From Leptospira semungkisensis (GTDB lineage Bacteria; Spirochaetota; Leptospiria; Leptospirales; Leptospiraceae), in the NCBI RefSeq assembly GCF_004770055.1, contig NZ_RQEP01000005.1:868001-932000 (forward strand): DNA of 64,000 nt. Direction: 5' to 3'. A program made the translations under genes and the position numbers. Shown here piece by piece: positions 28,940 through 39,341 of this stretch; position 1 is the first letter of the stretch, and the number at the start of each line of letters is the position of its first letter. The notes under the pieces are model-generated. The model saw only the letters and a list, made by a program, of their open reading frames with translations, was not told the origin of the DNA and did not search any database.

Positions 28940-31039
28940 ATGAATATAGAGAAGAGCTTAATAGACATTCTCTGGGTTTTAGTTTGTTCCGGCTTGGTTT
29001 TGATCATGCAGGGAGGATTTCTGGTCTTAGAGTCAGGACTGACACGAGCAAAGAATTCCATCAACGTAGCGATCAAGAACGTTGCCGATTTCGGAGTCGC
29101 CACTCTTCTCTTTTACACATTCGGTTTCGGGCTCATGTTCGGAGCATCTTGGAACGGGATCATAGGAACTTCTTTATTCTCGCCAGTCTTTCCGGAAGGA
29201 AAGGCGTGGCCTCCTACATTCTTCTTATTCCAACTCGTGTTCTGCGGAACTTCGGCGACTATAGTCTCTGGAGCAGTTGCAGAAAGATTAAAATTTCATT
29301 CGTATCTTTTAGCGACGGCTCTTATTTCCGGAGTGATCTATCCGATCGCAGGACATTGGTGTTGGGGAGGAAGTTTAACTGGAGAAGAGCATGGATGGCT
29401 CGCGTCCAGAGGCTTTCATGATTTCGCAGGTTCTACTCTAGTGCACAGTGTGGGAGGTTGGGTTTCTCTCGCCCTTCTTCTCGTAGTAGGACCTCGGATC
29501 GGAAGATTTCCAGAAGGCGGAGAAGCCAAGACGGTTACAGGAAGCAACTTACCGATGGCAATGCTCGGAGGAATTCTTCTTTGGTTTGGATGGATGGGCT
29601 TTAACGGAGGAAGTACATTAGGATTTAATGAAAAAGTCCCCGGCATCATCTTGAACACGATCATTTCTTCAGGATTTTCTTTGATGGTAGCCATGCTATC
29701 TGCTTGGTTGATCAAAGGATTTCCAGAAGCGACTGCTCCTTTGAATGGTTCTCTTGCAGGACTCGTTGCGATTACCGCGGGAGCCGACTGCTTTACTCCG
29801 ATCCAGGCCGCGATTATCGGAAGCATTGCAGGTGCAATGGTACTTCCTTCCGAAAAACTCTTAGAAAGATTTAAGATAGACGATGCAGTCGGAGCTATAC
29901 CGGTCCATTTGATCGGCGGTATCTGGGGAACCATCGCAGTAGGCCTCTTCGGAAATCTGAAATTAATCGATCCCAATATAGAAAGGTCTTCTCTCTTACT
30001 CACCCAAGTAATCGGCATAGTTTCCGTGGGAGGATTCGCATTCGGTTTGTCTTGGTGCATCTTTCAGCTTCTGAATAAATTCTCTTCTCTCCGAGTCGAT
30101 GGGGACGAGGAAAGAATGGGACTGAATATTTCCGAGCACAAGGCAACTACCGAGCTTATAGATCTCTTCTTAGCGATGGACTACCAAAGAAAAACCGGTG
30201 ATCTTGCTGTAGATGTTCCCGTGGAACCTTTTACCGAAGTCGGTCAGATCGCAGAACGTTACAATTTGGTCTTAGATACAGTGAGGACCACTCTTGCGGA
30301 GAATGAAAAGGCGAGAATTGAGATCGCTAACGCTTATGAAAAGGTACAAATAGAGCAAGATAAAGCGGAGAAGTTGCTTCTCAATATTCTTCCGGGAAGC
30401 ATTGCGGAGGAATTAAAGTCCAACGTAGGTTTGATTGCGGACAGTCATCCGAATGTATCAATCCTTTTCGCCGATATAGTCGGGTTTACCAAGATCTCGG
30501 CCTCAATGAAGCCTGAATCAGTGGTTCGTATCTTAAACGAAGTTTTCTCTCATTTCGATGTATTAGCAGAAAAATACGGACTGGAGAAGATCAAGACCAT
30601 CGGAGACGCATATATGGCCGTAGGAGGCCTTCCAGTGCCGAATCAAATGCATCCTCTGTTAGTTGCTCACATGGCTTGGGACATGAAGGAGATACTTTCT
30701 AGGTTCCGATTGAAGAGAATGGGTACGAAACTTCGCATGAGGATAGGGATCAACACTGGTCCAGTTGTCGCAGGAGTGATTGGAACTAAGAAATTCATCT
30801 ACGATATCTGGGGAGATGCGGTCAATCTAGCTAGTAGAATGGAATCTCATGGAGTTGCAGGTGAAATTCAGGTAACGGAATCGACTGCAGATCTAATCAG
30901 ATCCGATTTTGCTTTAACTGAAAGGGGAGAAATCAAAGTAAAAGGTAAGGGTTTAGTCAAAACCTTCTTAATCAGTCATAGACTTCGCTCTCCAGAAGAG
31001 AGCTTCGGCAATCTAGGATACTCATTCAGTGCGAGTTAA
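28940..31039 (+). CDS. ammonium transporter fused to class III adenylate cyclase
   Basis: A 699-residue fusion. Residues 1-385 are an Amt/Mep channel with the twin pore histidines near H169 (LVHSVGGW) and H323 (PVHLIGGIWG). Residues about 400-490 form a HAMP-like and coiled-coil linker ending AEKLLLNILPGSIAEEL. Residues about 500-690 are a class III cyclase with metal Asp512 (FADIVGF) and Asp556 (IGDAYMAVGG), adenine-selecting Lys552 and Asp622 (YDIWGDAV), and N629/R633. All catalytic residues are present, so it should make cAMP. The ATG at 28940 has GGAGGGA nine bases upstream. Ammonium passage or binding probably tunes cAMP synthesis; this is inference. Confidence 0.93.
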   Translation: MNIEKSLIDILWVLVCSGLVLIMQGGFLVLESGLTRAKNSINVAIKNVADFGVATLLFYTFGFGLMFGASWNGIIGTSLFSPVFPEGKAWPPTFFLFQLVFCGTSATIVSGAVAERLKFHSYLLATALISGVIYPIAGHWCWGGSLTGEEHGWLASRGFHDFAGSTLVHSVGGWVSLALLLVVGPRIGRFPEGGEAKTVTGSNLPMAMLGGILLWFGWMGFNGGSTLGFNEKVPGIILNTIISSGFSLMVAMLSAWLIKGFPEATAPLNGSLAGLVAITAGADCFTPIQAAIIGSIAGAMVLPSEKLLERFKIDDAVGAIPVHLIGGIWGTIAVGLFGNLKLIDPNIERSSLLLTQVIGIVSVGGFAFGLSWCIFQLLNKFSSLRVDGDEERMGLNISEHKATTELIDLFLAMDYQRKTGDLAVDVPVEPFTEVGQIAERYNLVLDTVRTTLAENEKARIEIANAYEKVQIEQDKAEKLLLNILPGSIAEELKSNVGLIADSHPNVSILFADIVGFTKISASMKPESVVRILNEVFSHFDVLAEKYGLEKIKTIGDAYMAVGGLPVPNQMHPLLVAHMAWDMKEILSRFRLKRMGTKLRMRIGINTGPVVAGVIGTKKFIYDIWGDAVNLASRMESHGVAGEIQVTESTADLIRSDFALTERGEIKVKGKGLVKTFLISHRLRSPEESFGNLGYSFSAS

Positions 31040-31188
31040 CGATTTAATCTAAGTATAATGAATCGTTTTAACTTGTTTAATGAAAGAAAATGAAAAAAGA
31101 TTTTACTCTTTTTGCTCCAAGTCTTACGAGTGGAAATTTACTCTAGAAATAACGGAAAGATTTCCCCCAGATACAAGGAGTATCTACC

Positions 31189-31464
31189 ATGGTAGCTAAG
31201 AAGAAAGCAAAGAAGAAAGCCGCACCTAAGAAAAAGGCGGCCAAAAAGAAAGTAGCTAAGAAAAAGCTAGTCAAAGCCCCAAAAAAGAAAGCAGCAAAGA
31301 AAAAGGTCGCTCCTAAGAAGAAAGCAGCGGCTAAAAAGAAAACTGCTTCTAAACCGGTGGCTCGTCCTGCAGCTCCAGTTGCAACCCCCGAGCCTACGCC
31401 TGCACCAAGCCTGTTTCCTTCCGGAGGATTCGGTGGTTCAAGCGAAGGAGAAAGCAACGACTAA
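31189..31464 (+). CDS. histone H1-like Lys/Ala-rich protein
   Basis: A 91-residue basic protein. Residues 1-55 consist of KKKA/AKKK/APKKK repeats, like the C-terminal tail of histone H1 and bacterial AlgP/Hc-like proteins. Residues 56-91 are Pro/Ala-rich and then acidic (GGSSEGESND). AAGGAG lies eight bases before the ATG. It should bind DNA or RNA by charge. It lies 150 bases after the Amt-cyclase gene, and a hairpin follows at 31491. Confidence 0.8.
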   Translation: MVAKKKAKKKAAPKKKAAKKKVAKKKLVKAPKKKAAKKKVAPKKKAAAKKKTASKPVARPAAPVATPEPTPAPSLFPSGGFGGSSEGESND

Positions 31465-31490
31465 GTTTGCTTTTTCTCGGATAAAACTGG

Positions 31491-31514
31491 TCCCGCTCCC
31501 TTTGGGGAGCGGGA
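31491..31514 (+). terminator. 10-base perfect hairpin, terminator or translation control
   Basis: TCCCGCTCCC-TTTG-GGGAGCGGGA forms a perfect GC-rich 10-base stem. It lies 27 bases after the H1-like stop but has no T run, so it is a poor classical terminator. Its 3' arm contains GGGGAG, the only plausible ribosome site for the TTG at 31517, so it could mask translation of the next gene. Confidence 0.5.
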
Positions 31515-31516
31515 TA

Positions 31517-32632
31517 TTGCTCGTCTCCCTTCTATTACTTCTCCCCAATATCATATATAGCCAAAGCCATTCGCCTATATACGCGAAGGTCCTATGCCTA
31601 AATTCTCCAGAAGGATGCGAATGCAAGATCTCGGAGAATAAGAGCGCTCGCATCTTTCACGGAGAAGCTGCCGTTCTAGAAGAGTTCCCACAGAACACCG
31701 AATACTGGAAGATACGAACTTCAAAGCAAATTTGTCAGTATCCTCGTAAGAATTTAAAGGCACTCGGATACCAAAGTTCATTTCGTCCGATGCAAACGAG
31801 TCGGGACCATTCCCCAAAATCTTTGTATCAATTGCTCCAACAAGAAGATGCAGATCGATTAGAAAAGACAGAGTCTCAAAGTTTAGGAATCTATTATCCT
31901 ACCTATTATCATCTCGCTTTAGAAGAAGCGTTTCCCGGAACAGAGATCGCAGCGTATTCCCCTTCTGGAAAAGAAATCGGTAGAGCTTCTGCAACATTCC
32001 TAGAGCAGGTTCGTTGGGAAGGAAGCGGAATCGCCAAGGATGGAAAGAAGTACCATTTTGCTGGAGAAGGAAAATACGAGCTCTACGATCTGGAATGGGG
32101 TTGGGGAGCCGGATATGGATACCAAGTATATCCGTATCGAACGATTGCGATCAGTTTTAAGGATCTATGCGAGAAGCTTCGCTCAAAGATCTCTTCTTGC
32201 AGTAAGTCCAAGGTGATCGGTGCACTTGCCTACATACCTAAAATCAAAGAGAAGAGGATCCGAATGCAGGACGGAAAGGTTCACGACGGATACTTTTGTC
32301 TGAATGATACCGGATCGCCTCTATACATCCGAGACGATCGAATGGATATCTTTGTAGGAGTTCACGGCGGAGGAAGTCCCTATCAGCCTGCAGAACTTTC
32401 TAGAAATACATTCTTGGATGCAGGGATTTTTCCCTTATACCCTTCGGATTGGCGAATGTACACATCCGAAAAGGAAAGATTTTGGTGTCCTCAAGAGAAA
32501 CTTCCCCGCAACCCGTATTCGCCTTCCGAAACGGAATGCAAATTGGATTATCATGCAATTGCTCCGGAGAAGGGAATGGAAATGCGAATTTTCTTTAGAA
32601 AGGACGGAAGTTTAGTCCGCTGCAAACCTTAG
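31517..32632 (+). CDS. putative secreted protein of unknown function
   Basis: An open frame of about 370 residues after a strong signal-like segment ([17 protein letters not shown]). The mature part is cysteine-containing ([14 protein letters not shown], then [10 protein letters not shown]) and has a conserved-looking centre, [19 protein letters not shown]. No domain is recognised. The frame extends back to 31379 inside the H1-like gene; I use the TTG at 31517 because it directly precedes the signal peptide and has GGGGAG upstream, but this start is uncertain. It is convergent with ctaB, overlapping it by four bases. Confidence 0.6.
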   Translation: MLVSLLLLLPNIIYSQSHSPIYAKVLCLNSPEGCECKISENKSARIFHGEAAVLEEFPQNTEYWKIRTSKQICQYPRKNLKALGYQSSFRPMQTSRDHSPKSLYQLLQQEDADRLEKTESQSLGIYYPTYYHLALEEAFPGTEIAAYSPSGKEIGRASATFLEQVRWEGSGIAKDGKKYHFAGEGKYELYDLEWGWGAGYGYQVYPYRTIAISFKDLCEKLRSKISSCSKSKVIGALAYIPKIKEKRIRMQDGKVHDGYFCLNDTGSPLYIRDDRMDIFVGVHGGGSPYQPAELSRNTFLDAGIFPLYPSDWRMYTSEKERFWCPQEKLPRNPYSPSETECKLDYHAIAPEKGMEMRIFFRKDGSLVRCKP

Positions 32633-33498
32633 GAAGAGATCGCGTGATCCACTAAGATCAGTATATTGATCAGGAAAAGATGCAATATACTAAAGAAGAA
32701 GAATCCTCTCGCAAACTTAGGCTCCGGATTTCTCAAAAGCTTTATCGAAAGATAAATGATAGAGATACTTAAAATCACAGAAGCCGCCATATAAAGCACA
32801 CCCATCGAAGGCTCGGCCCAATAGAAAGCGAATACGGAACCTACATAGAGAACAGTATAAAATAGAATAGAGCGTCCAGTTTCCTTTACACCCTTAACTA
32901 CCGGGAGCATAGGAAAGTTTGCGTCGCTGTAATCTTCTTTTAAGAAAATTGCAAGTGCCCAGAAGTGAGCCGGAGTCCATAAGAAAATCATTAAGAACAG
33001 AATCCAAGCAGGCAAAGGAAGATCATTGCAAACAGCGGCATACCCGATTAAAGGTCCTACACAGCCTGCGACACCGCCAATTACGATGTTCTGGTGAGTT
33101 CTAGGTTTCAGTAAGATCGTATAAAGAAAAACATAAGCGAGCAATGCTGCAAACGCACAGATCGCAGTCAGTAGATTTGCAAAATAATACAGGATCCCAA
33201 ATGCGAGTCCGGTCATCAAGAATCCTACGATCACTGCAGTAGTGATGCTGATCCTTCCTGCGGGGATTGGGCGATTCGCAGTGCGTTTCATCTTTGCGTC
33301 TCTATCCTTCTCCAAAGCTTGGTTGAAGATGAAGGAAGCAGAAGACATCAAGAATGTTCCGAACAAGGTCATGAAAAGAAGAAGTGCGCTGGGAGAACTA
33401 GGCGCTCCCAAATACATTCCTGGAATTGCAGTAGCTAAAACGAGAGAACTCACTCTCGGCTTGATCATCTGGTTCCAGTCGGAAAGGAAATCTTTCAT
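32629..33498 (-). CDS. ctaB: heme O synthase (protoheme IX farnesyltransferase)
   Basis: A 289-residue UbiA-family membrane prenyltransferase. The Mg-binding motif N-x3-D-x3-D appears as [23 protein letters not shown] near residue 60, and a second Asp-rich loop [16 protein letters not shown] near residue 185. About eight or nine membrane segments. It adds the farnesyl group to heme B to make heme O, needed for the aa3 oxidase encoded nearby. One base separates it from the ctaA stop upstream, so ctaA-ctaB is a leftward operon. Confidence 0.94.
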   Translation of the reverse strand: MKDFLSDWNQMIKPRVSSLVLATAIPGMYLGAPSSPSALLLFMTLFGTFLMSSASFIFNQALEKDRDAKMKRTANRPIPAGRISITTAVIVGFLMTGLAFGILYYFANLLTAICAFAALLAYVFLYTILLKPRTHQNIVIGGVAGCVGPLIGYAAVCNDLPLPAWILFLMIFLWTPAHFWALAIFLKEDYSDANFPMLPVVKGVKETGRSILFYTVLYVGSVFAFYWAEPSMGVLYMAASVILSISIIYLSIKLLRNPEPKFARGFFFFSILHLFLINILILVDHAISS

Positions 33499-33499
33499 C

Positions 33500-34438
33500 T
33501 TACGCTACCTTTTCCTTGGGCAGTTCGGAAGCCCTTTGCAACCAAATTGCATACACAGATAAGAATAAAAGCACAGCAATTCCAGTATGGGCCGCAGTAA
33601 TCAGCTTCGGAAGCTTCATATAAACGTTCACAACTCCCAATCCGATTTGAATTAAAAGAAGAACGATCGCGATCCGAACGTATTTTTTGGCCTTCGGAGA
33701 GAATTCTCTCAATATTCCATAAAGGTTTATTATTAAAAGATAAAATGCTACCAGATAAGCTCCGAGTCTGTGTTGCACTTGGATTTGTATCTTAGGCTCT
33801 GGGACGGAAGGGATCCATTCTCCGTTGCAGGTAGGAAATTCCAAACAAGCAAGGCCTGCATAATTGGAACTCACTCTTCCTCCTAAGATGATTTGAAAGA
33901 AGACCAAGAGAACTCCCACAAGAAGAGGGATCTGCTCTTTCTTCAGAAGAGAATTGCCGGAAACGAATTCGTTTGTTCGATTCTCATTTCTTAAATGAAT
34001 CGATTTCAAAGTAGCGGTAAAAATACAGAGTAAGAATAAGATCGCGTTAAGCAAGTGAAGATTCACAGTCGCAGGATCCAAGGACCAAAGAACAGTAAGT
34101 CCTCCTAAGGTCGCTTGAGATAGGATCAATAAGATCCCAACGATGAAATATGGTAGGAAAGGTTTGCGTAACTCTTTTACAGACGCAGTCCAAACAGTCC
34201 CGCCTATCAGAATGAAACCTAAGAACATAGAATAAAATCTATGACCGACTTCCATAAAGATTTTGAAATCAAAATCCGGGAAAACTTTTCCGAAGCAGAA
34301 AGGCCAATCAGGACAAGCAAGACCTGAATCAGTTGCTCTTACTAATGGTCCGTATAAAAGATTTAAAAAGATAAGTACTGTATATATAACAAGAAAGCGA
34401 GAAAACTTTCCGAAATGAGAATAATTCGATGCGGTCAT
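33500..34438 (-). CDS. ctaA: heme A synthase
   Basis: A 312-residue membrane protein of the COX15/CtaA family with about eight membrane segments. [19 protein letters not shown] near residue 33 and a repeat-like [17 protein letters not shown] near residue 205 are the paired cysteine loops, and HLLNAILF and [10 protein letters not shown] carry heme-ligand histidines. It oxidises heme O to heme A. The ATG at 34438 is preferred; the frame extends 48 codons upstream with a basic, low-hydrophobicity leader that does not fit the family. It is divergent from the oxidase genes. Confidence 0.92.
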   Translation of the reverse strand: MTASNYSHFGKFSRFLVIYTVLIFLNLLYGPLVRATDSGLACPDWPFCFGKVFPDFDFKIFMEVGHRFYSMFLGFILIGGTVWTASVKELRKPFLPYFIVGILLILSQATLGGLTVLWSLDPATVNLHLLNAILFLLCIFTATLKSIHLRNENRTNEFVSGNSLLKKEQIPLLVGVLLVFFQIILGGRVSSNYAGLACLEFPTCNGEWIPSVPEPKIQIQVQHRLGAYLVAFYLLIINLYGILREFSPKAKKYVRIAIVLLLIQIGLGVVNVYMKLPKLITAAHTGIAVLLFLSVYAIWLQRASELPKEKVA

Positions 34439-34696
34439 TCTGTTTCTCTCGGAAGATCCGAGCTTTGTTACCATACTTGAACGGGCGGCATTTGGAGCAA
34501 GAGATTTGGTAACTAGTGATTTGAACCGTAGTTTGCTCTGAGACTGATTCTCACGGATTTTATGTCGAATATGATTCTTCATGAAAGCTTAAAAACAAAA
34601 AGGCTTCCAAAAAAAGTATAGGTCTTCGAGACTGGTTGCATCTTCGCTTTTCAACTAAGCGAATCGCTTTTTTCTTATATTTAGGAGTCATTTCCC

Positions 34697-34858
34697 ATGA
34701 GCCAAAACAACGACCATTACAATAAGGCAGGTTTTTGGACATTCGTGGTCGTGTTGGCCGCAAACATTCTTTATTTTGTATATCTTAGCGCATTCCATCA
34801 CGGAGTGAAAGACTACAACCAAGTAGCTCCTTCTAACACTTCGGCGCCGGCGAAATAA
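34697..34858 (+). CDS. small single-span membrane protein of the oxidase cluster
   Basis: A 53-residue protein: a polar N-terminus (MSQNNDHYNKAGFW), one membrane helix (TFVVVLAANILYFVYLSAF) and a polar tail (HHGVKDYNQVAP). The ATG has TAGGAG about ten bases upstream. It begins the rightward oxidase cluster, 23 bases before sco, so it is likely a small oxidase subunit or assembly factor, comparable in layout to CcoQ-like peptides. No firm family match. Confidence 0.72.
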   Translation: MSQNNDHYNKAGFWTFVVVLAANILYFVYLSAFHHGVKDYNQVAPSNTSAPAK

Positions 34859-34881
34859 GGAAGATCGCAAGGACTAAGAAC

Positions 34882-35727
34882 TTGGTCTCTCGCAATACAC
34901 CGCAGCGGTTTCAAAAAGTTGCTGCGGTTCTAATATTCTTCCTACCTTTCTTCTCCCTTTTATCTTATGATTCGGAAAGAGTTCTACCAGCTCATGCTGT
35001 TCCTCCCGAGTTAGAAGGAGTAGGCTTAGAAGAAAAGCTAGGTAACTCAATCGATACGAATTTAACCTTCATTGACGACGAAGGAAAGCAAGTTCGGATC
35101 GGAGATTATCTGAAAGAAGGCAAGCCTCTTCTTCTCACCTTAGTTTATTATAGATGTCCTACTCTTTGTAATCTTTATCTAAACGAACTTTCTAACGCTC
35201 TTAAAGAATTAAGTTGGGAAGTTGGTAAAGAATTCAACTATGTGGCCGTAAGCTTTGACCCGAAAGAAAAACCGGACCTCGCAAAACAAAAAAAAGAGGT
35301 TTATGTCAAGGATTACGGTAGAGGGAACGGAAGCGGTTGGAGCTTTCTAACAGGAAACGATCCCGAGATCAAGACACTTGCATCCAGTCTTGGTTTCACT
35401 TATAAATGGAATCCTTATAACGATCAATGGGTTCACGTATCCGTTGCGTATGTCATTACTCCCGAAGGAAAGATTTCACGATATTTGAAAGGAATTCCTG
35501 TGGAGGAGCGCACGCTTCGTTTGTCTCTTGTGGAGGCTGGAGATGGCAAAATCGGCGATTTGACCGACCGTGTTGCCCTTTTTTGCTTCCAATTTGATCC
35601 ATCCAAAAATAGGTATACATTATACGCGTTCAATATCATGCGAGTCGGCGGTTTTCTCACCGTCCTCGTTCTTGCAGCGTTCTTATTCCTCTTTTGGAAG
35701 AAACAAAACTCGTCTAGTACAGTATAA
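34882..35727 (+). CDS. sco1: SCO1/SenC-type copper chaperone
   Basis: A 281-residue thioredoxin-fold protein with an N-terminal signal or anchor (VAAVLIFFLPFFSLLSY), the copper site YYRCPTLCNLYLNEL near residue 90 (CxxxC) and the partner His in NDQWVHVSVAYVITP near residue 186. A C-terminal membrane helix follows, an extension beyond the usual SCO1. It delivers copper to the CuA site of cytochrome oxidase subunit II, the next gene. The start is a TTG with AAGGA about eight bases upstream. Confidence 0.93.
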   Translation: MVSRNTPQRFQKVAAVLIFFLPFFSLLSYDSERVLPAHAVPPELEGVGLEEKLGNSIDTNLTFIDDEGKQVRIGDYLKEGKPLLLTLVYYRCPTLCNLYLNELSNALKELSWEVGKEFNYVAVSFDPKEKPDLAKQKKEVYVKDYGRGNGSGWSFLTGNDPEIKTLASSLGFTYKWNPYNDQWVHVSVAYVITPEGKISRYLKGIPVEERTLRLSLVEAGDGKIGDLTDRVALFCFQFDPSKNRYTLYAFNIMRVGGFLTVLVLAAFLFLFWKKQNSSSTV

Positions 35728-35753
35728 AAAAAGGAAGGAGTGATTTCGATCCG

Positions 35754-36779
35754 ATGAACTGGTTCTCTTTTATTCCGGCGACAAGCTTTATGCCGGTTCC
35801 AGCGACTAAAGAATCGGGAGATGTGGATAATCTTTACATCTTTCTTCTTGTTTCGGGCCTTATCTCTTTTATCATTCTCATCGGGGGGATGGTAATATTC
35901 ATTTTCAAGTATAGAAGGAAAACTGAGGACCAAAAAAGCGCGTACATTACGCACAATACTCTAGCTGAGTTTCTTTGGTCTTTTATTCCTTTTGTGATCA
36001 TGATGGTCATTTTTGCTTGGGGATGGAATGTGTTTCACGATCTTCGCAAAGTCGGCGTAAAAGGCGACGTTGAAGTTCACGTAACAGCTCGTCAGTGGGC
36101 TTGGACTTTCAAATATGCGAATGGTATCGAGGTAAACAGCCCTACAGGCGATAAACTGGAGCCGAACATTCCTGAATCCACTCTCTTAAAACCTGAGATC
36201 GTAGTGGTTCCGGTAGGCAAAACCATCCGTTTTATCTTAACTTCCGATGACGTTCTTCATAGCTTCTATGTTCCTGCATTCCGAAACAAAATGGATGCGG
36301 TTCCTGGTAGAAGAACTACTTTCACTTTCACTCCGATTGAGAAAGGGGACTTCACTGTATTCTGTACTGAGTACTGCGGAACTAAGCACTCTAACATGAT
36401 GGCTACGATTCGAGTGGTTGATTCAGAGCAATTCACAGCATGGCAAGCTGCCGAGATCGGTAAAAAAGCCGGAGCTGCGGATGCTGGTCCTGCGCAAAGA
36501 GGAGAGGCCTTGTTTAAAGGAAGCCTTGGTTGCAGCGGATGTCACTCTCTCGACGGTTCCAGAATTGTTGGTCCGAGCTTCAAGGGACTTTACGGCAATA
36601 AACGAGACTTTGCCGACGGATCTTCCGTAGTTGCCGACGATGCTTATATCAAACAATCAATCCTTGTTCCTACCGCGAAAGTCGTGGCTGGATTTCCTCC
36701 TGCGATGTCTTCCTTTCAAGGAAGGATCAAAGAGGACGAGATCAAGGATATCATCGAATTCATTAAGACCCTTAAATAG
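35754..36779 (+). CDS. coxB: cytochrome c oxidase subunit II with fused cytochrome c
   Basis: A 341-residue subunit. Two N-terminal membrane helices (LYIFLLVSGLISFIILIGGMV; FLWSFIPFVIMMVIFAWGW) precede the CuA domain, whose ligands are seen in FCTEYCGTKHSNMMA near residue 203 (C-x3-C-x3-H-x2-M). The C-terminus is a c-type cytochrome with CSGCH near residue 261 and a downstream Met in PPAMSSFQG. This caa3-type layout accepts electrons from soluble cytochrome c and passes them to subunit I. It is followed by ctaD after 12 bases. Confidence 0.96.
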   Translation: MNWFSFIPATSFMPVPATKESGDVDNLYIFLLVSGLISFIILIGGMVIFIFKYRRKTEDQKSAYITHNTLAEFLWSFIPFVIMMVIFAWGWNVFHDLRKVGVKGDVEVHVTARQWAWTFKYANGIEVNSPTGDKLEPNIPESTLLKPEIVVVPVGKTIRFILTSDDVLHSFYVPAFRNKMDAVPGRRTTFTFTPIEKGDFTVFCTEYCGTKHSNMMATIRVVDSEQFTAWQAAEIGKKAGAADAGPAQRGEALFKGSLGCSGCHSLDGSRIVGPSFKGLYGNKRDFADGSSVVADDAYIKQSILVPTAKVVAGFPPAMSSFQGRIKEDEIKDIIEFIKTLK

Positions 36780-36791
36780 GATTACGGACAA

Positions 36792-38375
36792 ATGGCCCAC
36801 GATCAACATAACTACCTGAATCACCAAAAGGGGATTTGGTCCTGGCTTACGACTTTAGATCATAAGCGTATCGGGATCATGTATTTTATCGCAATCATGA
36901 GCTTCTTCTTTTTAGGAGGGGTCTTTGCACTTTTGGTTCGCGCTGAATTATTTACACCGGGGAAAACTCTTTTCTCTGCAGACGTTTACAATAGAATGAT
37001 GACTTACCATGGAGCCATTATGGTGTTCATGGTAATCGTTCCAGGGATTCCTGCAATCTTCGGAAACTTCGTTCTACCGATCATGATCGGAGCGAAAGAC
37101 GTTGCCTTCCCAAGATTGAACTTAATGAGCTGGTACATGCTGATGATCGGAGCTGCGATCACCGGTTCTACTCTGTTCATGCAAAACGTAGATACCGGTT
37201 GGACTTTCTACACTCCATACTCTTCTATCAAGACGGGAATGGGTGTGATTCCGATGGTTTTGGGAGTATTCATCATTGGATTCTCCTCCATTCTAACAGG
37301 TCTGAACTTCATCGTTACTACCCACAAGCTTCGCGCTCCTGGAATGACGATGACGAGAATTCCTCTGATGGTTTGGGCATTGTATTCCACTGCTATTCTA
37401 CAGGTTCTCGCAACTCCAGTACTCGCGATCACTCTGCTTCTTTTGATTGCAGAAAAGACTTTGGGTGTTGGTATCTTCGATCCTCAATTGGGTGGAGATC
37501 CGGTTCTGTTCCAGCACTTCTTCTGGTTCTATTCTCACCCTGCGGTTTACATCATGATCTTGCCTGCGATGGGAGTGGTTTCCGAGTTGGTTGCTACATT
37601 CTCTCGTAAGACGATCTTCGGATATACCGCAATCGCTTACTCTTCCTTAGCGATCGCAGGAGTTTCCTTCTTGGTTTGGGGACACCACATGTTCGTGTCT
37701 GGACAATCCGAGTTTGCGGGAGTTCTGTTCTCTTTCATCACGATGCTTGTAGGTGTTCCTACTGCGATCAAGTTGTTCAACTGGATTGCAACCATGTATA
37801 AGGGAAGCATTCGCTTGGATTCTCCGATGTTGTTTGCGATCGGGTTCATGTTCCTATTCACCATCGGCGGTTTGACCGGAGTGTATCTGGCTTCTACCGG
37901 TATTGACATTCACTTCCACGATACTTACTTCGTGGTTGCTCACTTCCATTACGTGATGGTTGGAGGAACTTTGATGGCTCTTATGGGAGCCTTGATCTAC
38001 TGGTTCCCTAAGGTTACCGGTAAGCTTTATAACGACACAATCGGAAGAATTTCCTGGGTATTCATCTTCTCCGGATTTAACGTAACTTTCTTCCCTCAAT
38101 TTATTTTGGGAAATATGGGAATGCCTCGTAGATACTACGATTATCTTCCTACATTCACCGAGTTGAACCAAATGTCTACTTTCGGATCTTGGTTGATTGG
38201 AACCGGATTCTTGGTTGGATTCTTTGGAGTAATCTTTGCTCTCCTGAAAGGGAAAGAAGCAGGAATGAATCCTTTCGGAGGAAAAACTTTGGAGTGGACT
38301 ATTCCTTCTCCTCCTCCACACGAAAACTTTGATAAGACCCCAGTACTGACCGGAGGGCCATATGAGTACCGCTAA
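36792..38375 (+). CDS. ctaD: cytochrome c oxidase subunit I
   Basis: A 527-residue heme-copper oxidase with twelve membrane helices. All metal ligands are present: H73 for heme a (MMTYHGA), the CuB histidines in [10 protein letters not shown] and in [10 protein letters not shown], and the heme a3 and heme a histidines in VVAHFHYVM. It reduces O2 to water and pumps protons. It overlaps ctaE by 14 bases. A second, ligand-less copy lies downstream at 39342. Confidence 0.98.
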   Translation: MAHDQHNYLNHQKGIWSWLTTLDHKRIGIMYFIAIMSFFFLGGVFALLVRAELFTPGKTLFSADVYNRMMTYHGAIMVFMVIVPGIPAIFGNFVLPIMIGAKDVAFPRLNLMSWYMLMIGAAITGSTLFMQNVDTGWTFYTPYSSIKTGMGVIPMVLGVFIIGFSSILTGLNFIVTTHKLRAPGMTMTRIPLMVWALYSTAILQVLATPVLAITLLLLIAEKTLGVGIFDPQLGGDPVLFQHFFWFYSHPAVYIMILPAMGVVSELVATFSRKTIFGYTAIAYSSLAIAGVSFLVWGHHMFVSGQSEFAGVLFSFITMLVGVPTAIKLFNWIATMYKGSIRLDSPMLFAIGFMFLFTIGGLTGVYLASTGIDIHFHDTYFVVAHFHYVMVGGTLMALMGALIYWFPKVTGKLYNDTIGRISWVFIFSGFNVTFFPQFILGNMGMPRRYYDYLPTFTELNQMSTFGSWLIGTGFLVGFFGVIFALLKGKEAGMNPFGGKTLEWTIPSPPPHENFDKTPVLTGGPYEYR

Positions 38376-39144
38376 TCACGCGGGTGCGGGTTTCCACCAC
38401 GCTCATCACTTCGATAGCGCGGAGCACCAATACGAATCTTCTAAACAAGGGATTTGGTTATTCCTAGTAACAGAGATCCTGATGTTCGGGGGACTGTTTG
38501 TCGGATATTCAATCTACCATTCATTGTATCCTCAGATTTTCCATGCGGGAAGTAAGCAGCTTTCCGTTACTCTGGGAGCTTTGAACACAGTTGTTCTTCT
38601 CTTTAGTTCCTTTACCATGGCGTTGGGAATTAACTATGTGCAAAGAGGACTCAGAAACAAGGCAATCATCGCATTAGCGGTAACGATTGCTTGTGCCGGT
38701 ATCTTCATGGTTGTGAAATACTTCGAGTACACTCACAAATTCCACGTAGGAACTGTTCCTGGCAAATACGCATACGAAGAAGAACTCAGTCCTTCTGGTG
38801 AGAAAGTCACTCGAGTAGGCGCTCTTCTTGCAGAAGCTTCTAAGCTTAGCGTAGAAGAAAGAGAGCATAAATTGCATCTCGATGAGACCGAATACGAGCA
38901 TTTAACTCTTTTGAACAATACCAAGAATTGGCCTTTGTTCTTCGGATTCTATTTCGTAATGTCCGGTATTCACGGTTTGCACGTTCTTGCAGGAGCCTTC
39001 TTGATCTTCTGGGTGCTTTTGAAAGTAATCCGAAATAAAGTAGGTCCTGAATACTACACTCCGGTAGAAGGCGTGGGCCTTTTCTGGCACGTAGTCGACT
39101 TGATCTGGATTTACCTCTTCCCTCTACTCTATTTAGTGGGATAA
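38362..39144 (+). CDS. ctaE: cytochrome c oxidase subunit III
   Basis: A 260-residue subunit with about seven membrane segments; [22 protein letters not shown] near residue 29 and [22 protein letters not shown] near residue 195 match the family. A charged insertion of about 60 residues ([33 protein letters not shown]) separates helices and looks lineage specific. It overlaps ctaD by 14 bases and ends the operon before two hairpins. Confidence 0.95.
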   Translation: MSTANHAGAGFHHAHHFDSAEHQYESSKQGIWLFLVTEILMFGGLFVGYSIYHSLYPQIFHAGSKQLSVTLGALNTVVLLFSSFTMALGINYVQRGLRNKAIIALAVTIACAGIFMVVKYFEYTHKFHVGTVPGKYAYEEELSPSGEKVTRVGALLAEASKLSVEEREHKLHLDETEYEHLTLLNNTKNWPLFFGFYFVMSGIHGLHVLAGAFLIFWVLLKVIRNKVGPEYYTPVEGVGLFWHVVDLIWIYLFPLLYLVG

Positions 39145-39161
39145 GTTCAGAAGAAACATAG

Positions 39162-39220
39162 AGCGGAGAAATTCTCCGCTTCGTTTGAAAGCCGAAACAT
39201 TGTTTCGGCTTTTTCTTTTT
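39162..39220 (+). terminator. tandem hairpins ending the oxidase operon
   Basis: The first hairpin is AGCGGAGAA-A-TTCTCCGCT (39162-39180). The second, AAAGCCGAAAC-ATT-GTTTCGGCTTT (39188-39212), runs into TTTTCTTTTT and is a classic rho-independent terminator. Together they should isolate the oxidase operon from the following paralogue gene. Confidence 0.9.
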
Positions 39221-39341
39221 ATTTGGCTTATTTCATTCTATTTTCGCTCAAAAATTCATCCTAACTTTAGTTGAATAACTAATCTCAACTCATCGCGATT
39301 CGTTATTCGTTGAGACGTACGACTCATGTAGAGGGAAGTTT

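Noticed and set aside
29416..30060. 214-codon frame opposite the Amt domain
   Set aside because: It mirrors the codon pattern of the Amt gene, which has clear family motifs; the opposite product is Pro/Pro-rich with no sense.
34657..34673. AAGCGA-A-TCGCTT followed by T as a terminator
   Set aside because: No rightward gene lies upstream for it to end, and the stem is only six pairs.
37199..37609. 136-codon frame inside ctaD in another frame
   Set aside because: Shadow of the oxidase gene; composition is that of a shifted membrane-protein frame.
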